DNA from: Leminorella richardii
GTDB lineage: Bacteria; Pseudomonadota; Gammaproteobacteria; Enterobacterales; Enterobacteriaceae
Assembly (NCBI RefSeq): GCF_900478135.1
Contig: NZ_LS483470.1
Span: 923,501-987,500 of the forward strand
Direction of reading: 5' to 3'
Length of the DNA: 64,000 nt
Below, piece by piece: positions 49,660-58,707 of this stretch; within the stretch, counting starts at the first letter, position 1, and each line of letters opens with the position of its first letter. A program made the translations under genes and the position numbers. A model generated the notes under the pieces. That model was given only the letters and a program-made list of their open reading frames with translations, made no database searches and was not told where the DNA came from.

Positions 49660-50547
49660 CTAAGGATTTAGCGGGGTGGCAGTTGGGGGAGCGGTTAAGG
49701 GAATGGTCGACAACGACCAGCTATCAATAGCCCATGCAAGCAGTTCGTCCGTTGACGCGTATTCCCAGCCGACGGGCAAAGGTTGGCCAAGAAACGCGAG
49801 CGCTTTGGCAAGTGTCGGAACGGGGTTTCCCTCCGGCAGAGCGGGGGCATGATTTTGCTTCGACAGCTTGTCTCCGGTTCCGTTAAGCGCCAGCGGCAGG
49901 TGAAGGTAGCGCGGCTCTCGCCAGCCGAGTTGCCGATAAAGAGCAATTTGCCGAACGGTAGGGAGGATAAGGTCTGCGCCGCGGACAATTTCCGTCACGC
50001 CCTGAAAGTGGTCATCTACCACGACGGCGAGGTTATAGGCAAACAGGCCGTCTTTGCGGTGAATGATAAAGTCTTCTTTGGCGAAGTCCTGCGGTGTGGC
50101 AATGTCTCCCCTGAGCTCGTCGTGAAAGCTGAGAACGGGGTGAGTTAGCCTAAGCCTAAGAGCGGCCTGTTGTGCAGGAAGGTGCAAATCTCGACAGTGG
50201 CCGTCGTAAACGCCGCTCAGCTGTTGGATTCTGGCTCGGGTACAGTGGCAATAGTAGCAGTGATTTTGCTGATACAGGTCATCAAGCACCTGTCGATAGG
50301 CGTCAGAACGCTGAGACTGGTAGAGAATATCTTTGTCCCAGTGTAGCCCATAGCGTTCAAGGGTGTAGAGGATCCGTGAGGCCGCGCCAGCGACTTCCCG
50401 TGGAGGATCGATATCCTCGATGCGAACCAGCCAGTCACCGCAGTGTGCTCTGGCCTGTAAAAAGCTGCCCAGTGCGGCGATGAGTGAACCGAAATGCAGA
50501 TCTCCAGAAGGAGAGGGGGCAAAGCGCCCCACATAGTGAGCCGTCAT
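49660..50547 (-). CDS. gluQ: Glutamyl-Q tRNA(Asp) synthetase
   Basis: GluQRS of 295 residues, a truncated glutamyl-tRNA synthetase that attaches glutamate to queuosine in the tRNA(Asp) anticodon. It has RFAPSPSGDLHFGS (class I HIGH-type motif, ~8-21), the zinc site CYYCHCTRAR with the later Cys of GHCRDL, and the KMSKS-like KLSKQNHAPAL (~235). The anticodon-binding half of GluRS is absent, as expected. It follows dksA in the same direction, as in E. coli. Confidence 0.95.
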   Translation of the reverse strand: MTAHYVGRFAPSPSGDLHFGSLIAALGSFLQARAHCGDWLVRIEDIDPPREVAGAASRILYTLERYGLHWDKDILYQSQRSDAYRQVLDDLYQQNHCYYCHCTRARIQQLSGVYDGHCRDLHLPAQQAALRLRLTHPVLSFHDELRGDIATPQDFAKEDFIIHRKDGLFAYNLAVVVDDHFQGVTEIVRGADLILPTVRQIALYRQLGWREPRYLHLPLALNGTGDKLSKQNHAPALPEGNPVPTLAKALAFLGQPLPVGWEYASTDELLAWAIDSWSLSTIPLTAPPTATPLNP

Positions 50548-50603
50548 AGCTGCTGAGCCCGCGTAAAATTAGGCGGGCTCCTGTTAGTCACTGTGCTGAG
50601 CGA

Positions 50604-51059
50604 TTAGCCCGCCATCTGCTTTTCGCGGATTTCGGCCAGCGTTTTACAGTCGATACACAGATCGGCAGTAGGACGCGCTTCAAGACGGCGGATGCCAATC
50701 TCAACGCCGCACGATTCGCAGTAGCCAAACTCGTCTTCGGCAATTTTTTGCAGCGTCTTGTCGATCTTCTTGATCAGCTTACGTTCGCGGTCGCGGTTGC
50801 GAAGTTCCAGACTGAACTCCTCTTCCTGCGTTGCGCGGTCTGCCGGATCGGGGAAGTTCGCCGCTTCGTCTTGCATATGGCTAACTGTACGGTCAACTTC
50901 ATCCCTGAGCTGCCCGCGCCATGCTTCAAGAATCAGCCTGAAATGTGTAAGCTGGGCTTCGTTCATGTACTCTTCTCCCGGCTTCTCTTTATAGGGCTCG
51001 AGGCCCGCAATCGCCAGGATACTTAAGGACGAGGTCTTACGCTTTTGCCCTTCTTGCAT
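50604..51059 (-). CDS. dksA: RNA polymerase-binding transcription factor DksA
   Basis: Secondary-channel regulator of 151 residues acting with ppGpp to repress rRNA and activate amino-acid promoters. The coiled coil has the tip aspartates in DPADR (D71, D74) and the zinc finger C114-C117-C135-C138 (CESC, CIDC). Almost identical to E. coli DksA, including MQEGQKRKTSSLSILAIAG. AGGAG precedes the ATG. Upstream 51060-51256 is the promoter region. Confidence 0.98.
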   Translation of the reverse strand: MQEGQKRKTSSLSILAIAGLEPYKEKPGEEYMNEAQLTHFRLILEAWRGQLRDEVDRTVSHMQDEAANFPDPADRATQEEEFSLELRNRDRERKLIKKIDKTLQKIAEDEFGYCESCGVEIGIRRLEARPTADLCIDCKTLAEIREKQMAG

Positions 51060-51256
51060 TTTGCTTCTCCTACAAAATACGCGTTGTAGATTTGACTCTA
51101 AGAAAAAATCAGGCCGCTATAAATAACAGATGAGGATGAAGTTAGCAATTTTTCCTCCTCTCAGTATGACAATGCTGTGAGGGAAAGCACTTTCCTTTAT
51201 AAGCACGATCATTTCTTCTCGTGAAACTACTTCACTCGTTATTTTTCATTCCTAAT

Positions 51257-51961
51257 TCACGCTTTGAAATGCAGCGGTACTTGCAGGATCATTCCGTTAG
51301 GTGAGATCTCTGCTTTATAACAGACGACTTCGACACCGCATTTCCGAACTTGTTCAAAAAGCTTAGCGTAAGTCGGATCAATGTGCTTTGCCACATCGAC
51401 GGATTCAATACCAGAATGCAGCACAGCGAACAGTAAAACGGCCCGCAGCCCCTGTTCAACAACGGACTGAAGCTCTCGAAGATGCTTTTGACCTCGGGTG
51501 GTCACTGCATCTGGAAAATACCCGCAGCCGTCTGTCAGCAGGGTGACGGACTTCACTTCAATATAGCAAGCGGGCTTCGTTTCACTTTCCAACAAAAAGT
51601 CGATGCGGCTGTTTTCTTCGCCATAGCGGACTTCGCTACGAAGCGAATCGTATCCCTGAAGCTGGGCAATGTTTCCCAGCGCCAGCGCTTCTTTAACCAG
51701 CTCGTTGGCGCGCAGTGTATTGATACAGATGAAATGGCCAGTGCGGGTTTGCGTCAGTTCCCACGAGTGAGCGTACTTTCGCTTTGGGTTGTCGGAAGTG
51801 GAGTACCACACCGTATCCCCCGGTTCTGCGCAGCCGGTCATTGCACCGGTATTGGCACAGTGCAGCGTCAGAGTTTCGCCTTCCGGCGTGACGACGTCGG
51901 CTAAAAAGCGCTTGTAGCGCTTCACCAGTGTGGCGGACTTTAGCGGGGAAGAAAACTGCAT
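51257..51961 (-). CDS. sfsA: Sugar fermentation stimulation protein A
   Basis: A 234-residue protein of the SfsA family. It has an N-terminal OB-like DNA-binding part (LVKRYKRFLADV, LHCANTGAMTGCAEPGDTVWYS) and a C-terminal nuclease-like fold with RIDFLL, YIEVKSVTL and FPDAVTTRGQKHLREL. It was described as a maltose metabolism regulator, but the fold suggests a DNA nuclease. ATG 51961 matches E. coli SfsA in length and follows AAGGA; a longer frame to 52024 is rejected. ligT, usual next to sfsA, is missing. Confidence 0.94.
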   Translation of the reverse strand: MQFSSPLKSATLVKRYKRFLADVVTPEGETLTLHCANTGAMTGCAEPGDTVWYSTSDNPKRKYAHSWELTQTRTGHFICINTLRANELVKEALALGNIAQLQGYDSLRSEVRYGEENSRIDFLLESETKPACYIEVKSVTLLTDGCGYFPDAVTTRGQKHLRELQSVVEQGLRAVLLFAVLHSGIESVDVAKHIDPTYAKLFEQVRKCGVEVVCYKAEISPNGMILQVPLHFKA

Positions 51962-52118
51962 GGCCAGTGTATCCTTGGTTAAAAATCGGACATTATTCAC
52001 GATGTTGGCCGTTTGGTAAAACAATGAAAGTTTTCTTTTCGGCTTTTATTCGGCTGATAGACTAACGGCCTCTATAATAGAGCCCTGATTTTGATACCAC
52101 TACTCTGGCGATTAAAGC

Positions 52119-54569
52119 GTGCCTTTACCGATAAGCGACATTCTTGAACCTTTACTGGGCGAGCTTCAGCGCTCCCAGGCCGTGCTGCTTCAGGCGCCTC
52201 CCGGTGCGGGTAAGTCAACATGGCTGCCGCTGAGGCTTTTAGAACAGCCTTGGCTAGCGGGACGAATCATCATGCTGGAGCCCCGGCGACTGGCGGCTCG
52301 CAGCGTTGCCCAACGGCTGGCGGAACAGCTGGGAGAACCGGTGGGGCAGCAGGTCGGCTACCGCATGCGCGCCGAAAGCCTGTGCAGCGCCGCAACGCGC
52401 CTTGAAGTGGTGACCGAGGGCGTGCTGGTTCGCATGCTGCAGCGCGATCCGATGCTGGACGGTGTCTCCCTCATTATTCTTGATGAATTTCACGAGCGCA
52501 GCCTACAGGCGGATCTGGCTCTTAGCCTTCTTTTAGACGTGCAGAGCGGCCTTAACGAGACGCTAAAGCTGCTTATCATGTCAGCGACATTGGATAACCA
52601 AAAGCTCTGTCAGACTCTGCCGCAGGCGGCGGTGGTGAGTGCTGAGGGGCGAAGCTTCCCTGTGGAACGCCACTATCAGTCTTTACCCGTCGCAGGGTAC
52701 TTTGAGGACAACGTTGCGCAGGCCGTTCGGCAGATTTTGAACCGGAATCAGGGTTCACTGCTGCTGTTTTTACCCGGCGTGGCGGAGATTCGGCGCGTGT
52801 ACGACGCGTTGAGCGGTTCGGTGCCTTCTGATATTGACCTGTGCCCCTTGTACGGCGCGCTGTCGCTGGCGGAGCAGCAAAGAGCGATCGCCCCCTCTCC
52901 CGCAGGGCGGCGGAAGGTGGTGCTGGCGACCAATATTGCGGAAACCAGTTTGACTATCGACGGCATTAGTCTGGTGGTGGACAGCGGCCTAGAGCGCACG
53001 GCGCGGTTTGAGGCAAAAAGCGGTCTGACCCGGCTGGTGACCCAGCGCATCTCAAAAGCCTCCATGATCCAGCGCGCAGGGCGTGCCGGGCGGCTGATGC
53101 CCGGTCAGTGCTGGCACCTGTTTGCGCAGGAGCAGGCCGAACGGGCAGCAGAGCAGAGCGAGGCTGAAATCATGCAGGCCGATCTGTCGATGCTGCTGAT
53201 GGAGCTTTTACAGTGGGGCTGTCGCGACGTTGAACAGCTGACTTGGCTAGATCGTCCGCCGGAAGCTGCGCTCTCGGCTGCACGCCGGCTGCTGACGCAG
53301 CTAGGGGCGCTGGCAGCCGACGGTGGTCTGAGCGCCAACGGTAGAAAAATGGCGGAAATGGGCTGCGATCCCCGACTGGCTGCGATGCTGCTTTTTGCAC
53401 AAACCCAAAGCGCAGACTCGCTGGCAACGGCGCTAGCGCTGACAGCAATGCTTGAAGAGCCGCCAAGAAGCGGCAATAAAGACGTAGCCTATTGGCTGTC
53501 TAACCCGCTTCCCCAGTGGCAAAAGCGTGTTCGTCAGCTTTGCGGTCGCCTGTCTGGTCGGTCTGAAAAAATAGGGCGAATTGATGCTGACGAGGCACCG
53601 TTTTTACTGGCGGCTGGGTTTGCCGATCGCATTGCTCAGCGGCGCGCTAACGACGGTCGCTATCTGCTGGCTAACGGGCTGGGCGCGCAGTTGGAACCCG
53701 GTGACGGTCTGAGCCGTTCGCCCTGGCTGGTCGCCGCTTCTTTATTACAGGGGACAACCAGCCCTGATGCGAGAATATTACTGGCGAGCGCTGTCGATCC
53801 TGAGTGTCTGGCACAGCGGTTTCCTCATCTGGTGAACAGCCAGAGTGCGGTGGAGTGGGATGAAGAGAAGGGCACGCTGCGCGCCTGGAGGCGCCAGCAG
53901 ATAGGTCGACTGGTGTTGAAGGCATCTCCGCTGGCAAAGCCGTCAATGGAAGAACTGCACGCCGCTTTTCTTAACTGGATCAGAACTCAGGGCATCGAGG
54001 CGCTCGGCTGGGATGACGATGCTCAACAGCTGCGGCTGCGCATGCTGCGCGCCCAAGAGTGGCTGCCGGGTTCGCCGTGGCCGGACGTCAGTGATGAAGG
54101 GCTGCTGGCGTCGCTGGAGCGCTGGCTACTGCCCTCTCTTGAGGGCGTGAAGGATATTAAGGGGTTAAAGCAGGTCTCCCTGTCTAAAGCCTTAGGCCAG
54201 CTGTTGGACTGGAAGCAGAAACAGCAGCTGGACGCCGCGCTGCCCTCAGCCTACCGAGTGCCGACAGACAGCCTGATCCCCATTCGCTATAGCGCTGAGG
54301 GGCCGCCCGCGCTGGCCGTGCGGCTACAGGAAATGTTTGGCGAAAAGCAGACACCAGCAATTGCTGACGGTCGCGTGGCGCTGGTGGTTGAGCTGCTGTC
54401 ACCGGCTCATCGACCGCTGCAAATTACGCAGGACTTAGCCGCGTTCTGGCAGGGAGCCTATCGCGACGTGCAAAAAGAGATGAAGGGGCGTTACCCGAAA
54501 CACGTCTGGCCGGATGACCCCGCTAACGCTGTGCCGACGCGTAGAACCAAGCGGTTTTATGAAGGGTAA
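52119..54569 (+). CDS. hrpB: ATP-dependent helicase HrpB
   Basis: DEAH-box RNA helicase-like protein of 816 residues. Walker A PPGAGKST (~27-34), DEFH (motif II), SAT (motif III), TNIAETSLTI and QRAGRAGR (motif VI) are in the first ~340 residues, followed by HA2/OB regions and the HrpB-specific C-terminal domain (GRYPKHVWPDDPANAVPTRRTKRF). Its role in enterobacteria is unclear. It starts with GTG 52119; no better start exists before the conserved Walker region. It is followed by mrcB as in E. coli. Confidence 0.94.
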   Translation: MPLPISDILEPLLGELQRSQAVLLQAPPGAGKSTWLPLRLLEQPWLAGRIIMLEPRRLAARSVAQRLAEQLGEPVGQQVGYRMRAESLCSAATRLEVVTEGVLVRMLQRDPMLDGVSLIILDEFHERSLQADLALSLLLDVQSGLNETLKLLIMSATLDNQKLCQTLPQAAVVSAEGRSFPVERHYQSLPVAGYFEDNVAQAVRQILNRNQGSLLLFLPGVAEIRRVYDALSGSVPSDIDLCPLYGALSLAEQQRAIAPSPAGRRKVVLATNIAETSLTIDGISLVVDSGLERTARFEAKSGLTRLVTQRISKASMIQRAGRAGRLMPGQCWHLFAQEQAERAAEQSEAEIMQADLSMLLMELLQWGCRDVEQLTWLDRPPEAALSAARRLLTQLGALAADGGLSANGRKMAEMGCDPRLAAMLLFAQTQSADSLATALALTAMLEEPPRSGNKDVAYWLSNPLPQWQKRVRQLCGRLSGRSEKIGRIDADEAPFLLAAGFADRIAQRRANDGRYLLANGLGAQLEPGDGLSRSPWLVAASLLQGTTSPDARILLASAVDPECLAQRFPHLVNSQSAVEWDEEKGTLRAWRRQQIGRLVLKASPLAKPSMEELHAAFLNWIRTQGIEALGWDDDAQQLRLRMLRAQEWLPGSPWPDVSDEGLLASLERWLLPSLEGVKDIKGLKQVSLSKALGQLLDWKQKQQLDAALPSAYRVPTDSLIPIRYSAEGPPALAVRLQEMFGEKQTPAIADGRVALVVELLSPAHRPLQITQDLAAFWQGAYRDVQKEMKGRYPKHVWPDDPANAVPTRRTKRFYEG

Positions 54570-54684
54570 ACCTAAAAAATCAGTGGGCGAATCGCGTTGC
54601 ATTCTGGGGTACAATACGCCCCGGCCGCGAGGGGCCTGTCTGGATACTGTGAGGAAAATACACCAATGCTGCCTGGAGTAATTG

Positions 54685-56982
54685 ATGGCTAAAACAAAGA
54701 AATCCCGTAAGCCGGGTCTGATTAGGCGCCTGTTTGGGCTGACAGTCAAACTGGGGATTGTGGCGGTTGCGCTGCTGGCGTTTTACGGTGTCTATCTGGA
54801 TTCTCAAATTCGCAGCCGCATTGACGGAAAAGTCTGGGATCTCCCCGCGGCGGTTTATGGCCGTATGGTTAACCTCGAGCCGGGGATGTCCTATAGCCAG
54901 AAAGAAATGGTCGATCTGCTTAACGGCATGCAGTATCGCAACGTCACTAAAATTACGCGTCCTGGCGAGTATTCTGTTCAGGGCAGCACTATCGAGCTTC
55001 TGCGTCGGCCGTTTGACTTCCCTGATGTCAAAGAGGGGCAGATCCGAGCGCGCCTTGAGTTTAACGGCTCCGGTTTAGCGCGAATTCTGAATCTGGATAC
55101 GGGGCGTGAATTCGGCTTCTTCCGACTGGATCCGAAGCTTATTACGATGCTGCAGGCGCCAAACGGCGAGCAGCGGCTATTTGTTTCCGGCAAGAATATG
55201 CCTTATCCCATGTCGGATATGCTGATTGCCACCGAAGACCGCAATTTCTATCAGCACGACGGCATCAGCATTTACTCCATTGGTCGAGCAGTGCTGGCGA
55301 ACCTGTCTGCCGGGCGGACGGTTCAGGGCGGCAGTACCCTAACGCAGCAGCTGGTAAAAAACCTGTTTTTAACCAACGAGCGCTCTCTGACCCGCAAGAT
55401 GCGCGAAGCCTATATGGCGATTATTCTTGACGCCCGCTACAGCAAAGAGCGCATTCTTGAGCTGTACATGAACGAAGTGTTTCTGGGGCAAAGCGGCGCG
55501 GATCAGATCCGCGGTTTCCCGCTGGCCAGCCTCTATTTCTTCGGGCGGCCAATTAACGAGCTGAGCGTCGATCAGCAGGCGATGCTGGTGGGAATGGTAA
55601 AGGGCGCTTCTCTGTACAACCCGTGGAAGAATCAGCAAATTGTGCTGGAGCGCCGCAATCTGGTGCTGAAGCTGGCACAGCAGCAGAACGTCATCGATCA
55701 GGAACTGTATAACGTTCTGAGCGCAAGGCCGCTGGGCGTACAACCAAGGGGCGGTGTTATTACTCCTCAGCCCGCCTTTATGCAGCTAGTGCATCAGGAG
55801 CTTAATGAAAAGCTGGGAGACAAGGTTAACAACCTGTCAGGGGTGAAGATCTTTACCACCCTCGATCCGGTATCGCAAAACGCGGCGGAAAAGGCCGTGG
55901 AAGAAGGTATTCCAGCACTGCGCGCGGCGCGCGGTGTTAACGATCTGGAAGCGGCGATGGTGGTGGTTGACCGCTTTAGCGGCGAAGTACGCGCCGTCGT
56001 CGGCGGCTCTCAGCCTCAGTACGCAGGCTTTAACCGCGCTGTACAGGCAAGGCGCCCGATTGGCTCTTTAGCCAAGCCGCCGACCTATCTGACCGCGCTG
56101 AGCGAGCCGGAAAAATACCGTTTAAATACCTGGCTGGCCGATGAAGCGCTGGCGATCCCTCAGTCCGGTGGTAAAACCTGGCGGCCGCAAAACTACGATC
56201 GCCAGTTCCGCGGTCGCGTGCTGCTGGTTGACGCGCTGGCCAACTCGCTAAACATTCCGACGGTGAATCTGGGGCTGGAAGTGGGGCTGGATAAGGTAAG
56301 CGATATGCTGCAGCGCCTCGGCGTGCCGGAGAGCTCGATTCAGAAAGTTCCGGCTATGCTGTTAGGTTCTACCAGCCTGACGCCGATGGAGGCCGCGCAG
56401 ATGTATCAGACAATCGGCAGCGGCGGCCAAAGGGCTAAGCTGTCCGTACTGCGTTCTGCCATCGCAGAAGACGGCACGGTTCTGTTACAAAGCCTGCCGC
56501 AGGCGCAGCGAGTCATTGAGCCTCAGGCAGCCTACTTGACGCTGTACGGTATGCAGCAGGTTGTCGAGCGCGGTACTTCTCGTTCGCTGACGGCTAAGTT
56601 TGGTAAATATAACCTAGCGGCGAAAACCGGTACTACCAACGATCTGCGCGACAGCTGGTTTGTCGGCATCGACGGTAAAGAGGTTGCTATTGCTTGGGTA
56701 GGCCGTGATAACAACGGCGTCGCCAAGCTGACGGGCGCCAATGGCTCACTGACGCTTTATCGCCGCTATCTGGAGAACCAGACGCCGCTGGCGCTGAATC
56801 TGGTTATGCCGGAGCGTATGTCGATGATGGGCATTAACGCTGACGGAAGCTTTGTCTGCAGTGGCGGTGTTCGCACACTGCCTGTCTGGACTGATTTCCC
56901 GAATGAGCTCTGTCAGTCACAGCAGCCCGCTCAGCAGGAAAGCGGCGCGCCGGACTGGGTTAGGGATATGTTTGGCAACTGA
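54685..56982 (+). CDS. mrcB: Bifunctional penicillin-binding protein 1B
   Basis: Class A PBP of 765 residues that polymerises and cross-links peptidoglycan. A basic cytoplasmic lead is followed by one membrane helix (~16-35), the UB2H domain that binds LpoB (~45-135), the GT51 glycosyltransferase (ATEDRNFYQHDG, GGSTLTQQLVKNLFL, ELYMNEVFLGQ) and the transpeptidase with SLAK (active serine), a SxN motif and KTGTT. ATG 54685 has GGAG upstream. It matches the short form of E. coli PBP1B, with a shorter C-terminal Gln-rich tail. Confidence 0.96.
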   Translation: MAKTKKSRKPGLIRRLFGLTVKLGIVAVALLAFYGVYLDSQIRSRIDGKVWDLPAAVYGRMVNLEPGMSYSQKEMVDLLNGMQYRNVTKITRPGEYSVQGSTIELLRRPFDFPDVKEGQIRARLEFNGSGLARILNLDTGREFGFFRLDPKLITMLQAPNGEQRLFVSGKNMPYPMSDMLIATEDRNFYQHDGISIYSIGRAVLANLSAGRTVQGGSTLTQQLVKNLFLTNERSLTRKMREAYMAIILDARYSKERILELYMNEVFLGQSGADQIRGFPLASLYFFGRPINELSVDQQAMLVGMVKGASLYNPWKNQQIVLERRNLVLKLAQQQNVIDQELYNVLSARPLGVQPRGGVITPQPAFMQLVHQELNEKLGDKVNNLSGVKIFTTLDPVSQNAAEKAVEEGIPALRAARGVNDLEAAMVVVDRFSGEVRAVVGGSQPQYAGFNRAVQARRPIGSLAKPPTYLTALSEPEKYRLNTWLADEALAIPQSGGKTWRPQNYDRQFRGRVLLVDALANSLNIPTVNLGLEVGLDKVSDMLQRLGVPESSIQKVPAMLLGSTSLTPMEAAQMYQTIGSGGQRAKLSVLRSAIAEDGTVLLQSLPQAQRVIEPQAAYLTLYGMQQVVERGTSRSLTAKFGKYNLAAKTGTTNDLRDSWFVGIDGKEVAIAWVGRDNNGVAKLTGANGSLTLYRRYLENQTPLALNLVMPERMSMMGINADGSFVCSGGVRTLPVWTDFPNELCQSQQPAQQESGAPDWVRDMFGN

Positions 56983-57009
56983 TCTGTAACGATGAGATAA
57001 AGTCATGTT

Positions 57010-57035
57010 AAAAGGCCGCTTTAAAGCGGCCTTTT
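57010..57035. terminator. Bidirectional terminator after mrcB
   Basis: A perfect 26-base palindrome built on AAAAGGCCGCTTT and its complement. It separates convergent mrcB and the minus-strand gene at 57067, with T runs on both sides. Confidence 0.92.
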
Positions 57036-57066
57036 CTATTTAACGCTGTAAATATGAGGGTTATTT

Positions 57067-57603
57067 CTACATGATAACCGAAGGGTTATCTTTCGTATGC
57101 TTTATGATAAATGCTTCAAATATGTTCTGTAGCTCTTCTATATCATAGTCAATTTCATTAAGAGGAATATGCAATAGTCGAGAGTTGTTATTTTTCTTTT
57201 TCAAAGCAATAAACTGCTCCCGAAGTTTAACGGAGGGGATTTTCTGCGCGTACAACTCGACGTCATTAATATAAATTGCTAGTACAGGTTGATTGTTGAC
57301 TACCTGTTGTTCGGTATAGGCAACGTCACTCCAGTCGAGTGGAGGAAGCTTTGTTCTATATAAGATTACTCCATCATTCGTTAGGGTTAACCATGGAGTC
57401 TTTGAACTGGCCTGGATAAAAAAGATAACTGAAGTAAAAAACATAACAGCGGTACATATAGCTAAAAGGATTTTTAAATCCGTCCTGTCCGCTAAAAATA
57501 GAGCCATGAGGGCAATCACGATTGCGATAATAAGTAAGACTACCGCAGTCTTCATTTTTATTTTTCTATTAGTATGAATGTGTACTGGTGCTGAGATATC
57601 CAT
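57067..57603 (-). CDS. STM3941-family membrane protein, PH-like
   Basis: A 178-residue protein. It has two adjacent hydrophobic segments (VVLLIIAIVIALMALFLA and ICTAVMFFTSVIFFIQ, ~18-67) followed by a soluble domain with the strand pattern PWLTLTNDGVILYRTKLPPLDWSDVAYTEQQVV...LAIYINDVELYA. This is the STM3941 family, which has a bacterial PH-like fold facing the cytoplasm. Function is not known; it may respond to envelope state. A basic stretch precedes the first helix. AGGG is near ATG 57603. It stands alone with its promoter towards the TIGR04222 gene. Confidence 0.7.
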   Translation of the reverse strand: MDISAPVHIHTNRKIKMKTAVVLLIIAIVIALMALFLADRTDLKILLAICTAVMFFTSVIFFIQASSKTPWLTLTNDGVILYRTKLPPLDWSDVAYTEQQVVNNQPVLAIYINDVELYAQKIPSVKLREQFIALKKKNNNSRLLHIPLNEIDYDIEELQNIFEAFIIKHTKDNPSVIM

Positions 57604-57808
57604 TCCCTATATTTCCTCATTGATCGTCCCTGCTAATATAAACGCCAGTATGGGGGGTTGGCTTTGGGAAGTCTACGTTACGGTGCGTTATGGGTATTGT
57701 CATGCGATACCATTCTTGGCTTTTTCCGTTGACGAATTTGTATGGCTGACTAACAATCAGGCTAATAGAATAAGCCACCAACAGCAGGTGGCCTAAAAGG
57801 ATGAACTC

Positions 57809-58705
57809 ATGGCATGGAGCTTTACTTCAAACCCTTTCATTTCAATGTATGGGCCACTCTTCCTCGTTGTTTACTACGTGTTGGTCATTGCCCTATGGCA
57901 GCTGACCAAAGCGTTGTTGAAAAATTGGCCTCGTTTGCCTAAAGAAACGCTGTTGCCAAACGCCAATATATCCCCCTGCTTCATTGCCTGGCTTATGCAC
58001 AGAAAAGATGGCGTACTGCTGCAGGGCATGGGAGTGCTGTTGCAAAGGGGCTATCTGGAAAAAGGTAAAAAGCTGGACTATTACCGAGCAGCGAAAACTT
58101 CTGATAGCGAGCTGGAGGACAGCGAACGACGGCTGCTGGCGCATTTTAGCAAGGCCAAGTACGCGTTTACCGTTAACGGCCTGATCGACAGGATATCTAA
58201 TGAATATGAACAACAGGCCAGAGAAGAGGGGCTGATTCTGTCTGAGCGGCAGCTGCGCACTCAGTTTAGAATCGCACTGGGAGGCGGGTTACTCATTTTT
58301 GCGCTGGCGGTCTATAAGATTTGGGTGGCGCTAATGACCGGACACAGCAATGTTCTGTTTCTTGCTATTAGCGCCCCGATTCTCGCTATTGCTTATTACC
58401 TGCGCTTTAAGCCTCGAGACCGAATCGTCAACTCACCGAAGGGCCGTGCGCTGCTCGACTATTATCTTACCCAGCTTAGTCATCTCTCTAACCGAGAGGG
58501 AGCTCAGGCGTGGCTATATTTGGTGTTGGTCGGCACCGTGTCGATTGATTCTTTCTTTATGACGTCATATGCCCGACATGTGAATAGCGGTAGCGCAGGT
58601 TCGGGTGGCGATGGATCTCCCTCTTCATCCGACAGCGGTGGAGATAGCGGAAGTGGTGGCGACGGAGGCGGCAGTGGCTGCGGCGGTTGCGGGGGTGGTG
58701 ACTAG
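57809..58705 (+). CDS. TIGR04222-type membrane protein with Gly/Ser-rich, CGGC-ending tail
   Basis: A 298-residue protein. Membrane helix ~15-35, a soluble domain (~48-150; ISPCFIAWLMHRKDGVLLQGMGVLLQRGYLE), two helices (~152-195), then another (~225-245). The last 38 residues (261-298) are almost only Gly, Ser, Asp and end with cysteines C291 and C294 in GCGGCGGGD. This layout is that of the TIGR04222 group, membrane proteins with low-complexity Gly/Cys tails found next to radical SAM genes and proposed as modification targets. AAGGA is 9 bases before the ATG. The radical SAM gene begins 2 bases after its stop, so the two are translated together. It is the likely substrate of that enzyme. Confidence 0.75.
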   Translation: MAWSFTSNPFISMYGPLFLVVYYVLVIALWQLTKALLKNWPRLPKETLLPNANISPCFIAWLMHRKDGVLLQGMGVLLQRGYLEKGKKLDYYRAAKTSDSELEDSERRLLAHFSKAKYAFTVNGLIDRISNEYEQQAREEGLILSERQLRTQFRIALGGGLLIFALAVYKIWVALMTGHSNVLFLAISAPILAIAYYLRFKPRDRIVNSPKGRALLDYYLTQLSHLSNREGAQAWLYLVLVGTVSIDSFFMTSYARHVNSGSAGSGGDGSPSSSDSGGDSGSGGDGGGSGCGGCGGGD

Positions 58706-58707
58706 CC